Shown: positions 50,015 through 61,398, numbered from the stretch's first letter. The stretch: 64,000 nucleotides of DNA from JBKQVT01 sp963804825 (GCA_963804825.1 CAWDRV010000006.1:186001-250000), one strand, 5' to 3'. Numbers and translations are program-made. Notes: generated by a model from the sequence alone, not told the origin.

Positions 50015-50422
50015 CGGCGGCCACTCTTGGGCATCGTAACAGAACAAGTTGACCAATCACGTTCAGGAGGACAGGCATTCTTGCCTGTCTTTTCCAGCCA
50101 GACAGGAATGTCTGGCCTCCTGATTCGGACACTTTCATTCGTTACGACGCCATATGGGGTGAAACGGCGGCACGGCGAAACGGCACCGCGGCGGCGTGAC
50201 GTCAGTCTAGCGGCTTTTCAGGCCGGCGGCCAGCGGCCGGCCCCACCGAGGAACCAAGACATATTCGCTACCATCAGTTTCGTCCGCCGAGCCGGCACAA
50301 CTTGAAACCCGCCCTAATGGAGGGGGCTGGTGCCCAATGCCCCTTCTTGTGACCGTCGGGCCGCTAAGCTAGACTGCATGAGGATTTCGGTCGGGTTCTG
50401 GAGTGCAGGAGCCGTCGCAATC
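50015..50422. other. Intergenic region with a double palindrome
   Basis: About 400 bp between scpA and the HIT gene. Contains the double palindrome 50064-50122. The rest has no recognised gene; several short frames in the G+C-rich DNA lack support. Confidence 0.4.
50064..50122. repeat. Double palindrome, CAGGAGG..CCTCCTG
   Basis: Outer arms CAGGAGG (50064-50070) and CCTCCTG (50116-50122) enclose two hairpins, GACAGGCA-ttct-TGCCTGTC and CCAGACA-ggaa-TGTCTGG. Same plan as 52105-52164. Confidence 0.8.
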
Positions 50423-50956
50423 GTGGAATATGAACAAATCTGGGCGCCGTGGCGACTGGGCTACATCCTGGGCGAAAAAAATGCCCCCGAGGACCGCCCG
50501 ACGCCCGATTTGCCCCCCGACGCCGAGCCGGCCTGTTTCCTCTGCCAATGCGGCGTCGCCTCCGACGACCGCCAGCGGGCGGTCGTCCATCGGTGCCAGC
50601 ACTCCGTCACGGTGCTGAACCGCTACCCGTACAACAACGGCCACCTGCTGGTCGCGCCGCGAAGGCACCTCGGGCGGTTGGAACAACTCAGCCCGGAGGA
50701 GCAGCTTGCATTGGCCCAAACCATCTCGCGGATGGTCCTTCTCTTGGAGAAGGTTTTGCAGCCGCACGGATTCAATGTAGGATTGAACTTGGGACGCCCG
50801 GCGGGCGCGGGGCTGCCCGACCATCTCCATTGGCATATTGTTCCCCGCTGGACCGGGGACACCAACTTCATGCCGGTGGTGGCGGGGATCCGGGTGATCC
50901 CGCAGTCGCTCGATGCCCTTTGGGAGGCCCTGACGCAAGAACTGGCGAGGGCTTGA
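50423..50956 (+). CDS. HIT-family nucleotide hydrolase/transferase (Ap4A phosphorylase-like)
   Basis: 177 residues from GTG 50423. N-terminus YEQIWAPWRLGYILGEK matches the HIT subgroup of diadenosine-polyphosphate-type proteins, with a zinc-binding CFLCQCG after it. Core: RYPYNNGHLLVAPRRHLGRL and the histidine triad DHLHWHIVPRW. It cleaves or phosphorolyses dinucleoside polyphosphates or related nucleotides; exact activity unproven. GTG is chosen because the family begins at this point and CAGGAG lies 11 bp upstream; in-frame ATG 50378 would add about 15 residues. Confidence 0.85.
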   Translation: MEYEQIWAPWRLGYILGEKNAPEDRPTPDLPPDAEPACFLCQCGVASDDRQRAVVHRCQHSVTVLNRYPYNNGHLLVAPRRHLGRLEQLSPEEQLALAQTISRMVLLLEKVLQPHGFNVGLNLGRPAGAGLPDHLHWHIVPRWTGDTNFMPVVAGIRVIPQSLDALWEALTQELARA

Positions 50957-51006
50957 CGCGGACGCGGCGGCTGGGAGTGTTTGAGCACCGGGAAGAATAT
51001 CTCTTT

Positions 51007-51965
51007 ATGCCACTGCAATTCTTCTGTCCCCTGGGCCACGTGCTGCAAGGCGAGCCGTCGCAAGCGGGCCAGCCGTGCAGGTGCCCGTACTGCGGGACCG
51101 AGTTCCTGGTTCCGGAATTTTCGTCCGTCGGGCGTGCCGATTCCGCGCCCCAGCAACGTGTCGGCGAGGTTCCGTTGCCGCAATTTCAGCCGCCGCCGGG
51201 CGTGGCCCATCCGGTCGTGCCGCGGGCGGGCGAATTCGCGCTGCCGGAGTTTCACCCGCCGCCGGGGCTGGCCCATCCCGCGGCCCCGATGGCCCCCGTC
51301 GCGCCGATGGCGCCGATGATGCCGGTCGTTCCCCCAGCGCCGCGGCGCCGGGGGTTTCATTTCCGACGCGGGCGGCGTTCGAGTTGCCGCCGGCCGGGAG
51401 GACTTCCCCCTTCGACTTGCCCCCCGCGCAGCCGCTCGTGCCCGATCCGTTGAAGAAGACGCCTTCGGCGGACGAGGCGTCGTCGGAGGCGGTCCCCGCC
51501 CTGCAACCCGGCGGCATTGCATTGCCGTTCGATCCCCGGGCGAAGAGGTCGTTGCCGTTCGATCTGCCGGAGGACGGCAGCGATCCGTTCGCGTCGTCCT
51601 CGAGGGCGTCGTCCGGGTTCGATCTGCCCGAGGCGGCTCCGCTGCAATTCGAGTTGCCGAAGCCGGCCCCGTTGCCGTTTGAGATGCCCGGCGGCGAGCC
51701 GTCGTTGCCGGCGGCCCGGGTCCCGCCGATCCCGCCGCGGGGCGACCGGCCTGGCGGGGAGTTGCTCGAGGCCGAGGCGGCGCCGCTGGACGTGGCCGAG
51801 GTCCAGGCCGAAGTGCCGCTGCACATTCCCTGCCCCTCCGGCCATGTGCTGGAGGTGACTCGCGACATCCTGGACCAGGAAGTGATGTGTCCCTACTGTC
51901 GCAAACGGTTCCTGCCGCAGTGGGAAAAAAGCCTGGAATACCGGCGCGAGCAGCGCGGCGCGTGA
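51007..51965 (+). pseudogene. Double zinc-ribbon protein with Pro-rich middle, one frame break
   Basis: About 320 residues when joined. N-terminus MPLQFFCPLGHVLQGEPSQA and CRCPYCGTEFLVPEF form one zinc ribbon (CPLGHVL, CPYC). The C-terminus repeats it: IPCPSGHVLEVTRDILDQEV and CPYCRKRFLP. Between is a Pro/Ala/Phe-rich low-complexity region with repeated (L)PFDLP and FHPPPGLAHP. The frame changes at about 51337-51341 (GCGCC); adding one C gives VPPAPAAPGVSFPTRAAFEL and a continuous protein. Paired zinc ribbons with disordered linkers occur in planctomycete proteins of unknown function. Start ATG 51007. The HIT gene upstream ends about 50 bp before it. Confidence 0.65.
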
Positions 51966-52078
51966 GCCGCGAGGAAGCCCAGCTCGGGCGAATCTGGCTG
52001 AGCGGGGCGATTGTGGCGGCGGTCGTGGTCGTGACGGCCTTGATCGCCCTGATCGCCGCGATCGCCGGACATCAATGA
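51962..52078 (+). CDS. Tiny single-helix membrane protein
   Basis: 38 residues: VSREEAQLGRIWLSGAIVAA followed by VVVVTALIALIAAIAGHQ, one membrane helix with a charged N-terminus. The GTG start (51962-51964) overlaps the upstream TGA (GTGA), implying coupled translation with the zinc-ribbon protein. No family known. Small size makes this tentative. Confidence 0.5.
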   Translation: MSREEAQLGRIWLSGAIVAAVVVVTALIALIAAIAGHQ

Positions 52079-52104
52079 ATTCCCGGACCATTAGCCCTTG
52101 CGTT

Positions 52105-52164
52105 GGGTGGCACTGGCGTTTCGCCAGTGCTGGAAGAAACACGGGCAAGATGCCCGTGCCACCC
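52105..52164. repeat. Double palindrome, GGGTGGCAC..GTGCCACCC
   Basis: Outer arms GGGTGGCAC (52105-52113) and GTGCCACCC (52156-52164) enclose hairpins CACTGGCG-ttt-CGCCAGTG and CACGGGCA-aga-TGCCCGTG. Its translations include HGQDARAT and TGKMPVP, strings I recall as recurring in hypothetical planctomycete proteins, so it is probably a widespread repeat. Confidence 0.85.
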
Positions 52165-52197
52165 AAGACAAAACGCTACGGACAACCGCGATGCGCT

Positions 52198-52287
52198 CTA
52201 GCCCTTGCGGTGCCGAATCTTGGACCGCATGCGACGTTTCTTGCGGCCGAGTTTGCGCCGGCCTTTACCCGTCTTCTTGCTTCCCAC
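52198..52287 (-). CDS. 29-residue basic protein, possible ribosome-associated peptide
   Basis: Peptide beginning GSKKTGKGRRKLGRKKRRMR and ending SKIRHRKG, half of it Lys/Arg. Start GTG 52285-52287 with an excellent site (CACGGAGTGTTGT) six bases upstream. Composition resembles short extended ribosomal proteins (bTHX, bS22 or AURKAIP1/COX24-domain types) but no clear motif match is claimed. Too short to be called from codon use alone; the ribosome site and stop support it. It lies alone between convergent genes. Confidence 0.6.
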   Translation of the reverse strand: MGSKKTGKGRRKLGRKKRRMRSKIRHRKG

Positions 52288-52503
52288 ACAACACTCCGTG
52301 CAATGATTCAGATTAGGATGTTTGGCGCTATGCCATGGCCCGGCCGGCACGCCGTCGCCGCCCAGCATGGCGACGACCCCAAAGTATAGCAACACCAACC
52401 ACCGCAAGGCAAGAGGGGTCTTGGGATCGGCAAACGGAACGGACCTGCACGATCTTGGAAGGAAAAAGGGGGGCAATCCCCCTTTGCCGGAACCAACGTC
52501 CCT

Positions 52504-55500
52504 TTAGACCACCAACGCGACCAGGGCCGCGTCCACAAGCGCTTCGATCGGGCCGTGCCTCTTGGCCGGATGCAGCTTGTCGCTGAAAGGGACCGATCCG
52601 GCCGCGTCCAATGCCCCGATCCCGGACGACCCGACGCGGCGCGATTGCAACACCACGTCATGGGCACGAGCATAATCCTCCGACGCGACGACGCCGTCGT
52701 CGCTGGGCCTCGTGCCCGCGGTCGCCGTGGTCCATGCGACGGACGTGGTCAAGGCGGAAGGACGTGCCGCCGCGGAAACATCGTCGTATTCGCTGATTCC
52801 TTCTACCTTGGCGACGCTCGAAACCGTCGTCGCGGGACTGGCGGCGGCCTGGCTGCCGGACACGTCAACGTTGACAGGCGGCGACGTTGCCGCGGGCGAG
52901 CCGGCAGCCGATGTGCCCGCCGCGCCGGTTGTCGGGTCGGCGGTCGTATCGGTTGCCGTGCTGGTCGACGTATCGGTCAACGTGGTCGTCGCCGTATCGG
53001 CAGTCGTATTGGTGTCCGTAGCCGTCGTGGTGACTACATCGGCCGTCGTGGCGGCGCTTGGATTGGCCGCCGCGGCGGGGCTTGTATTGGTTGCCGTGGT
53101 GGAGCTGACGTTGGCCGTCGTGGCGGGGCTTGCCAAGCTCGGGAGGCCCAGGGCCACGCGGCCGCCGGCGCCGAAGGTCAGGATTCCGCCGCTCGACATC
53201 GCGTGGGGGGAAGCTATCACGAGGGTGACGCCCACGACCGAGGTGCCGCCCGTGTAGCTGTTGACCCCGGAGAGGGTCAGCGTGCCGGGGCCCGTTAAGA
53301 TCAGCACGCCGGTCTTGGCGGCGGCGCTGAGGTTGCCGGCCAGCGTGACATTGTACCCGTTGGTGTTCACCGTTCCGCCGCCGGCGCCGATCACGATGGG
53401 CATGGTCGAGGTGAAAGCGCCGGCAGCTTCCAGCGTGCCGCCTGCGAGGAGAAGCGTGGGCGTGCCCATTCCCTGGACAAGGCTCGATAGGATGAGCGTT
53501 CCGCCGCTCTCGATCTCGAGGGTGGCGTCCGAGCCGATCTGGACGCTGTCGGTCACCGTGAGGGTTCCGCCGGCCGCGATGATGAGGGTGGTGCTGTCGG
53601 AAAGGTCCAGCGAGCTTACCGTCTGGGCGGAGGTGATGGCCGCGGCCACGCTGAAGTTGACCTGGCCGGCGCCGGTGCTGGAACCGCCCTGGTCGGACAC
53701 TTCCACTCGGAAGCTCACGCCGCTGAGTGCTGCCGTATAGTCGTGCGAACCCAGGACGTCGAAGCCGCCGCCGGCGTTGGCGACGATCTGGCCGTCGGCA
53801 GTGGCGGTGCTGGTCACGGTCGCGTTCGTCCCGTCGCCCCAGGTGATCACCGCCGAATAGTCGCCGGCCGTCGCGTAGGAATTGGCGTCGGTGAAGTGGA
53901 AAAGGACCACGTCGCTGAAACTCCCGACAATGGCCGTCGGCGGGGTCAAGGCGCCGGCCGTCAGCGGCGCGTCGAGGACGGTGAAACTGGCGTCGCTGGC
54001 GCCGATCGTGCCCACGCCGTTGGTGACCTGGACACTCAGCGTGATCGGGCTTAGCGTCGCTTCCTTATAGACGTGCGAGCCTTGAACGTCGTAGCCGCCG
54101 CCGGGATCGGCGACGATCTGGCAGCCGGCACTGGCGGTGCTGGTCACCATCGAGACGGCCCCGTCGCCCCAGGTGATCGTGGCCGTGTAGTTGTTGATGT
54201 TCGCGTTGGCGCTGGTGTCGGTGAAGTGGAAGAGGGTGACGTTGGTCAGGGCGGTCCCTTCGGTGGGCGGCGACGGCGGCGTCAGCACCGGCGACGTGTT
54301 GGCGAAATTGGCCAGCGACTGGAGTTCGGCCGTGCTCAGGAAGGCGCCGGCCTGGCCGCCGAAACCGCTGCCGCTGATTAGGGCGTTGGCCTCGGCGACG
54401 GCCGCCGAAGGGGTCGTGGCCGCAATCGTGAAATAGGCCAGGCTGACGCTCTGCCCGGCAGCCACCGTGATGCTATAGGTCCACTGGAGGTCGTCGCTGC
54501 TCAGGCTGACCGAGGTCGGCTGCAAGCTCAGCGGGCCGTGGATGTAGGTGATGATCGCCGGCGTGCCGTTGCCGTCCGTGCCGATCCATTGATCGTTGGC
54601 GCTGACCACGCCGGTGCCGTCGGAGGTGGCAAAGACCGTGTTGGCCCCACTGGAGCCGAGGTTGGCCACAATCTGCACCGTGGTCGTAATCGTCGAGCCG
54701 GTGGAATTGGTGAAGGTATCGACGGTGCGGGCGAAGTCCTGGCTGCCGGTATCCGGCACGGTGACTTCGCGGGAGACGGTCAATCCGGCGGCCGTGCCGC
54801 AATTCAGGATGAGGCTTTGCCCGCTGTCGGCGGCGCTGGAGGTCGGCGTGCTGGCGCTGACCAGCGTGCCGCCGACATACAGCCGGCCGTCGCCGTTGAA
54901 GGCGTTGCTCTCGCCGCTGAAACTGCCGCTGCCGGTCCCCGTGACGAACTCGCCCGTGCCGTACTTGCCGGTTGCCACGGCGAAGCTGAAGCCGTCGGGC
55001 GAGGTCAGCGTGACCGAACCAGGGCCGTAAATATCCAGCAGGACCGCCACGTCGCTATTGTAGGCGTCCGTCACCGCCACGTCGGGTTTGCCGTCGCCGT
55101 TGAAGTCGCCCACCGTCACGCCAAAAGGCTGGGAACTGCTGCCCGTGCTGAACGTGGTGGCAGCCGAGAACGTGCCGCTGCCGTTGTTCAAAAGCACCCC
55201 GATCGTGCTGCTGCCGTTGTTGGTCACCACCACGTCGTTGTGGCCGTCGCCGTTGAAGTCGGCGACCGCGACGCCGCGAGGATTGGTGCCGCCGGTGCTG
55301 TAGGTCACGGCGCTGCCGAACGTGCCGTTGCCATTGTTCAAGAGGATTCCGACCGTGTTGCTGTTGTAATTTCCCACGACCAGGTCCGGCTTGCCGTCGC
55401 CGTTGAGGTCGCCGGCCGCCAGGCTGCGAGGATTGGTGCCGCCCGTGCTGTAGCTTACGGCGGTGTTAAAGGTGCCATCGCCCTTGTTCAAGAGCACGGA

Positions 55501-58076
55501 GACAGTGTTGCTGCCGTAATTCGCCACGGCCAGGTCGGGATGACCGTCGCCGTTGAAGTCGGCGACCACCAGGGCGCGAGGGTCGGTGCCCACCGTGTAC
55601 GTCGCGGGGGTGGTGGAAAACGTGCCGTCGCCGTTGCCGGTGAGGACGTCGACCAGGCCCTGGTAATAGTTGGCGACCGCCAGGTCGAGCTTGCCGTCGC
55701 CGTTGAAGTCGGCCGCGACGATGCTGATCGGATCGAAGCCGGTCCCACTGCCGGTCCCCTGGTATTCGCTGGCGAAGGTAAACGTCCCCTTGCCATTGCC
55801 CAGGAAGACCTCGATGGTGCCGCTGATGTCGCGCGTGCTCTGGGCGAAGCTCGCCACGGCAAAGTCGAGTTTTCCGTCGCCGTTGAAATCACCCACGGTC
55901 ACGGCGTAAGGAATGGCGATGCCATAATAACCACTGTACGTGATGGAGTAGCTGCTGCTGTCGGTAAACGTGCCGTTGCCGTTGTTCAGGAGGACCTCGA
56001 CCGTGCTGCTGCCGGAGTCCGCCACGACCAGGTCGAGCTTGCCGTCGCCGTTGAAGTCGCCGGTGGCGACGGCCAACGGATCGGTGCCGCTCAAGCCGAC
56101 CGTCGCCGCGCTGCCCAGCAGGGTGCCGCTGGGAACGACGACGAAATCGGAGACCCAATTGCTGACGGACGTGCCGTTGCCGTCCAGCCTGGTGCCCTTG
56201 CCGTTCGCGATCGTATCGTCGATGGTCAGACGATAGACGCCCTCCGTCAGGCCGGCGAACGTCAACGTGGCCACGTCGTTGCTGTAGGAGACGGTCAGCG
56301 ACACGAGGACGTCGTCGGCCGTGTTGAACAGCCCGTCGGCCCCCACGCCGCGCAGCTCGTAGTTCGACGCGGTGCCCGCGCCGATCACCGCTTCGTTAAA
56401 GGCGATGGTCAGCGTGGTGGCGCCGGCGGTCAACGTGCCGCCGCTGAGCGAAGGCGTGACGCCGGTGACCAACGGTATCGGGGGCGAGATGGTCGTGATG
56501 TCGCTGGCGGTGTCGTTGGAGGTGTTCGTTTCGCCGCCGCCGGAGACGGTCGCCGTGGTGGTGAGGCTGCCCGAGGCGCCGGAGGCCACGTTCACGGTCA
56601 GCGTCAGCGTCGAGTAGCTGGCGCCGCTGGCCAGGGCATCGCTGCGGGTGGCCGTCAGGGTGGAGAAATTCAGCGTCCAGCCCGTGCCGGTCAGCGAGGT
56701 GGGCGTCAGTCCCGTCGGCAACGTGATGACCGCGCTCACCATGCCGCTGGTCGCCGACGCGCCGGAGTTGGTCACGGTGATCGTGAACGTGTCGCCGACG
56801 TCGCCGGCGTAGAAGGTGCCGGAGCCGGAATCGGTCATGCTCACGGTCAGATCGGTGCCGGGGACGGCGCCAGCGCGGGCACGAGCACGTTGGCGATGGG
56901 CGTGCCGATGCCGGTGGCCATGTCGTAGCCGGTCGTGGCCGAGTAACCGTTGCTTCCGCTCGTGATGTCGTGGAAATAGCCGTTCGTGTAAGGTTTGGAC
57001 AGCGCGTACAGGGCCGAAGGACCATTGAGCAGGCTGAGCCCCTCGGAGGCGCGGAACTGGTCGGCGATGGCGATCAGGCCCGCCCAGCACGGGGCCGCAA
57101 GACTGGTTCCGCCGAACTCCGCCCAGGGACTACCGGTGCCGAAATCGTAGGAATCGTAGACGGCGACGCCGGTGTCGGGATCGGCGTCGAAGGAGACGTC
57201 GGGCGTTTCCCGATAGCCCGAGGTCTCGACCGACTCTTGGTAACTTGGCTCGGATTCATAGGAGCTCTTGCCGCCCCCGCCGTCGGTCCAGGCGGTTTCG
57301 CTGCTGTAACTGCCGTTGCTGTTGAGGTACAGGCTGGTGCCGCCGACGGCGATGACGTTGGGCGAATAGGCCGGGTACCCGCCCGGCGCACCGTCATCGC
57401 CCGTGGATGCCAGAAAGGTGACGTTCGCGTGACCGCTGGGCGTCGTGAAATACGAGTCGTCCGAAGTCTCGCCGGAGAATTCGGTTTCGCTCCAACTCAT
57501 GGAAACCACCGAGACGCCGGAATAGGCCGCGGCCGTCTTGACCGCCGTCATTAAATTCGAGTCCGAATCGCTGGTGGCCTCGAACAGGATGATGTTGGCC
57601 TGGGGGGCGACCGAATGGGCCCACTCAACGTCCAGGGACTCCTCCTCTTCCCAGGTGCCGTTGCTATTTCCAGGACCGGCCGGATCGGTGCCGGGAAGCG
57701 AGGCGCCGCCGGTCTGGTTCAGCACGGTGAGCGTCGGGCCGCCGGAGACGTTGAACTGCTGCAAGCTGAACTGGGTGTTGAACGCCGCCTCGTCGTTGAT
57801 GATGTTGGGATCGTTGTAAGCGTCGATGATGGCGATGGTCTGGCCGCTGCCAGTGCCGCTCAGCCCGCCCAGCACGATCGAACTGATCCCATAGGCGGTT
57901 CGGATTTGGGAGGGGGTGAAGCCGGTCGGCGAACTGGACGCCGGGCTTGCCGCGGCGCCGCCCACCTGGATCGGATGGTAGACAATGTGATCGAAGACCG
58001 CGGTGCCGTTCAGCAGGGCACGCTGTTCCAACTGCTCGATCCGCAGAAGCCGGCGACGTCGGTCCTCTCTAGTCAC
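52504..58076 (-). pseudogene. Giant secreted S53 peptidase with FG-GAP repeats, one frame break
   Basis: About 1857 residues when joined. Leader LLRIEQLEQRALLNG (LEPRxLLS type). S53 domain with FTPSQIRTAYGISSIVLGGL, EEEESLDVEWAHSVAPQAN (E-x3-D), STGDDGAPGG, and FGGTSLAAPCWAGLIAIAD (Ser). The first frame ends ALAPSPAPI near 56850; one extra base at GGCGCC (about 56866-56871) joins it to GTDLTVSMTDSGSG. After that: a DUF11-like beta domain, seven FG-GAP/VCBS units (core GDFNGDGKLDLVVA), two PKD-like ITWGDG units, a beta-helix strand GGTLTVTDSVQIGSDATLEI, and a Thr/Ala-rich tail. Extracellular protease or adhesin. Probably intact in life if the base is a read error. Paralogue of 16467-19499. Confidence 0.82.
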
Positions 58077-58413
58077 GAGTTTGCCCCTTCGTGTCCGCCT
58101 TTCCGGGATTCCTTATCTATGTTTCCGATCCCGCCTCGCATCTTTCATCCGCTCTCTTGCTTCTGCCCTTGCGGGACACCTTATCATTATATGCGGAGCC
58201 ATCGTTAAATTTGAGCGGAATCCCCGAGATTCAAGGGCATTTTCGCAGACTTCCCCCGTGTTGGCGGGGTCAAAACGATCCGGCAGGATTTCATCAAACA
58301 CGGCTGCGGCGTCCAAACGTGGCGTCCCCTCGTCGCGCACCGTAGCGCGCACACGAACGATGGTAACGGATGTGCGGAAAATACCGCCGCCGGCACGGAA
58401 AATTTTCCTGCAA
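58077..58413. other. Upstream region of the giant S53 gene
   Basis: About 335 bp without a recognised gene. On the minus strand a -10-like TATAAT lies at 58186-58191, about 110 bp before the S53 start; no good -35 partner was found. Ribosome site for the S53 gene is not clear. Confidence 0.35.
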
Positions 58414-58998
58414 CTACGCCGCCGGCGGAAAATGCTGAGCGATGGTCCGCCGGACCTCGGCGAGCCACTCGGCGCGCTGTTCGGGAGTGCTGAGGATCAT
58501 CGACTCGAAGTTGCGGCGGAAGAAATTCTCGACGCCGCAGAAACCGAAGATGCAGGTCTTCCAGAGGTTTTCCAAGGGGTCGCCGAACAGCCGCAGCTCG
58601 TCCTCGCGCGGCGTGTTCGAGGTCGTCAGCACCACGACCGACTTCGCCCGGAGCAGGCCGACGACGCCCTCGGGAGCGAACTCGTAGGCTACGCCCTGGC
58701 GCAACACGCGGTCCACCCACCCCTTGAGGATGGCCGGCGGCATCGCCCACCAGTTGGGATGAACGACGACCAGGCCGCCGGCCTCGGACAGTTCGCGGCA
58801 ATGCCGTTCGACGACCGCGTCCAACGGCGAGCCCTTGGGGATCTCGGCGTCGGGCAGGATGGGATCGAACCGCTCCTGGTAGAGGTCGTGGAAGACGACT
58901 TGATGGCCGTCGGCCCGGAGTTGCTCGATGGCCGCGGCGGCGACGGCATGACAGAAGCTGCCCGGCTGCTGGTGTCCGAGAATGACGAGAATCTTCAT
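58414..58998 (-). CDS. NAD(P)H:quinone-oxidoreductase-like flavoprotein
   Basis: 194 residues in the flavodoxin-like fold of NQO1/MdaB/KefF-type enzymes. Starts MKILVILGHQQPGSFCHAVA (FMN phosphate loop), then VVFHDLYQERFDPILPDAEI, the active-site region VVVHPNWWAMPPAILKGWVD, and SVVVLTTSNTPREDELRLF. It reduces quinones or similar acceptors with NAD(P)H; physiological substrate unknown. Start ATG 58996-58998 is preferred over ATG 59005-59007 (MDNMKIL). It lies just downstream of the glycogen phosphorylase gene on the same strand; 47 bp apart, possibly cotranscribed. Confidence 0.85.
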   Translation of the reverse strand: MKILVILGHQQPGSFCHAVAAAAIEQLRADGHQVVFHDLYQERFDPILPDAEIPKGSPLDAVVERHCRELSEAGGLVVVHPNWWAMPPAILKGWVDRVLRQGVAYEFAPEGVVGLLRAKSVVVLTTSNTPREDELRLFGDPLENLWKTCIFGFCGVENFFRRNFESMILSTPEQRAEWLAEVRRTIAQHFPPAA

Positions 58999-59044
58999 GT
59001 TGTCCAAATGGCAGTTCGGGCCGCCGGGGCTTTTCCTGTCGCCC

Positions 59045-61233
59045 TTACATGTCGCAACTCAGGCCGCCGGAGGCCGGCAGGTAGGCCATCCGGACGTAGT
59101 CGGCCACCATGCGGTCGGCGCTGAACCGCCAACCCAGCGAACTGATGGAATTCATCATGCGCCGGATCCAATGCCGCGGCAGGCCGTCGATGTCGCGGTC
59201 GTAATACAGCGGGATGACTTCCTCGGCGAGGACGCGAAGCAGGTCGGCGGCGTCGCGGACGTCGGTGATGCGCTCGTCGGAATGCTGGGCGCCGCGGCCG
59301 ATGGCGAAACCGTTGCTGCCGTCGTAGGCCTCGGCCCACCAGCCGTCGAGGATGGAGAGGTTCAGCGCGCCGTTGAGCACGGCCTTCTGCCCGCTGGTGC
59401 CGGAGGCTTCCAGCGGCCGGCGTGGATTGTTGAGCCAGACGTCGACGCCCTGGATGAGGTGGCGGCAGACGTTGATGTCGTAATCCTCGACGAAGACCAG
59501 CCGGCCGGCGAAGCGGGGATCGTGTCTCAGGTTGGCGATCCGCTTGATCATCTGCTTGCCCGGCTCGTCGGCGGGATGGGCCTTGCCGGCGAAGATGATC
59601 TGCAACGGCCGCTCCCGGTCGTTCAGCATGGCGGTCACGCGGTCGATGTCCGCCAGGATCAGGTCGGTGCGCTTGTAGGTGGCGAAGCGGCGGGCGAAGC
59701 CGATGGTGAGGATGTTGGGATCGAGGATGTTGCGGGCGGCCTCGACGGCGTCGTCGCTTTCGCCGCGGCGGCGGCATTGCCGGCTGACGCGCCGACGGAC
59801 AAACGCCAGGAGCAGGTTCTTCAGGGCGTAATGGGTCTCCCACAATTCGCCCGGATCGACCTCGTAGATTCCCTGCCAGATTTCGGGCTCGCTGAGGCAT
59901 TTCTGCCAGCCGGGGGCGAAGTTGCGGTCGTAAAGCTGCATCATCTGGTAGGCGAGCCAACTGGGGATGTGGACGCCGTTGGTGATGTGCCCGATGGGGA
60001 TTTCCTCTTCCGCCCGCCACGGCCAGAGATGGGCCCACATCCGCCGGGTCACGTGCCCGTGCAAATTGCTCACCGCGTTGGCCCGCCGCGAGAGCTTCAA
60101 GGCCAGCACGGTCATGCAGAACGGCTCGTGCTCGTTTTGCGGCTCGACCCGCCCCAAGCCCATCAGTTGCTCGAAGGAGATGCCGAGTTCGTCGCGCAGC
60201 GGACCGAGGTGTTCCTCGATCAAGGCGCGATCGAAGCGGTCGTGGCCGGCGGGAACCGGCGTGTGCGTGGTGAAGACGGTGCGATGGGCCACCTCGCGCA
60301 AGGCCACCTCGAAGCTCATGCCGTCCTCCTTCATGCGGACGCGGATGGATTCCAAGGTGGCGAAGGCGCTGTGCCCCTCGTTCAGATGGTAAACCCCCGG
60401 CGTGATTCCCAAGGCCGTCAGGCGCGGACCCCGCCGATGCCGGCCACCAACTCCTGGCGGATCCGCGTGCGGTTGTCGCCGCCGTAGAGCCGGGCCGTCA
60501 ACTCGCGGTCTTCCGGACTGTTGTTCGGCACGTCGCAGTCCAACAGGTACAACTTCACCCGCCCGACACGCATCAACCACACCTTGGCCAACAGCTTGCC
60601 CGTGCGCGTCTCGATCTGCACGGTGATCGGCTTGCCCTCGTGGTCACGGGCCGGCTCCATCGGCAGATTCTCGACTTTCGTGTCGAGATACTCCTCCTGC
60701 TGATAGCCGTTGATGTCCAAGTGCTGCTTGAAATAGCCCTGGTCGTAGAAGAGCCCGATGGCGATCAACGGGACCCCCAGGGCGCTGGCGCTCTTGATGT
60801 GGTCGCCCGACAAAACCCCCAGACCGCCTGAATAAATCGGCACCGACTCGTGGACGCCGAACTCCAACGAGAAATAGGCCACCGGGCGGGAGCCCAACAC
60901 CCCGGTATGCGTCCGGCCCCAAGCCGGAATCTCCGCCATGTATTCCTTCAACCGGCGATACGCCTGGTTGACGCGGCTGAAAAGGACCAACTCGGCCGCC
61001 CGCATCTCCAGCCGCTCGGGCGTGAATTCCGACAACAGGGCGATCGGGTTGTGGTCCAGTTGACGCCAGCGGATGGGGTCGAGGTCCCGAAAAAGGTTAA
61101 TCACCTCCGGGTTCCAACTCCACCACAAATTCCTGGCCAGCGCGATACATTTCTCGTAGAGCGTCTCCGCGGTCAATCCATACGACGCCACGGGTTCACT
61201 GACAACATCCGGAACCGCTTCCATTTGGCTCAT
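59045..61233 (-). pseudogene. glgP: Alpha-glucan (glycogen) phosphorylase, one frame break
   Basis: About 729 residues when joined, the length of the short alpha-glucan phosphorylase family (TIGR02094 type). Phosphorolyses alpha-1,4 glucans to glucose-1-phosphate using PLP. N-terminal frame: ALARNLWWSWNPEVINLFRD, VAYFSLEFGVHESVPIYSGG, and GLGVLSGDHIKSAS. It ends GIGGVRA; the next frame begins LTALGITPGVYHLNEGHSAF. The break is at GCGCC-TGACG (60421-60428); one added C restores GGVRALTALG. C-terminal frame has TTHTPVPAGHDRF, HITNGVHIPSW, FARRFATYKR, PRRPLEASGTSGQKAVLNGA and LSILDGWWAEAYDGSNGFAI. Start ATG 61231-61233. All catalytic regions are present, so sequence error is as likely as decay. 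Confidence 0.88.
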
Positions 61234-61323
61234 ACCTGCTTGGTGCTCCCCGGGGACGGAAATCCCCGATTCAACCTTTTCCCGAACAGAAACACACAAT
61301 TAGTTTCTCATGCGGAAGCACCT

Positions 61324-61398
61324 GTAGGGTGGGTCAAGCGAAGCGAGACCCACCAAAATCCGCGAATGGTGGGTCTCGCTTCGCTTGACCCACCCTAC
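61324..61398. repeat. Double palindrome, GTAGGGTGGGTCAAGC class, perfect arms
   Basis: Arms 61324-61354 and 61368-61398 are perfect inverted copies over 31 bp; the left begins GTAGGGTGGGTCAAGCGAAG. The 13-bp spacer contains AAATCCGCGAAT, similar to the spacer of the copy at 27107 (GATCCGCGAGAAA). Confidence 0.88.
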
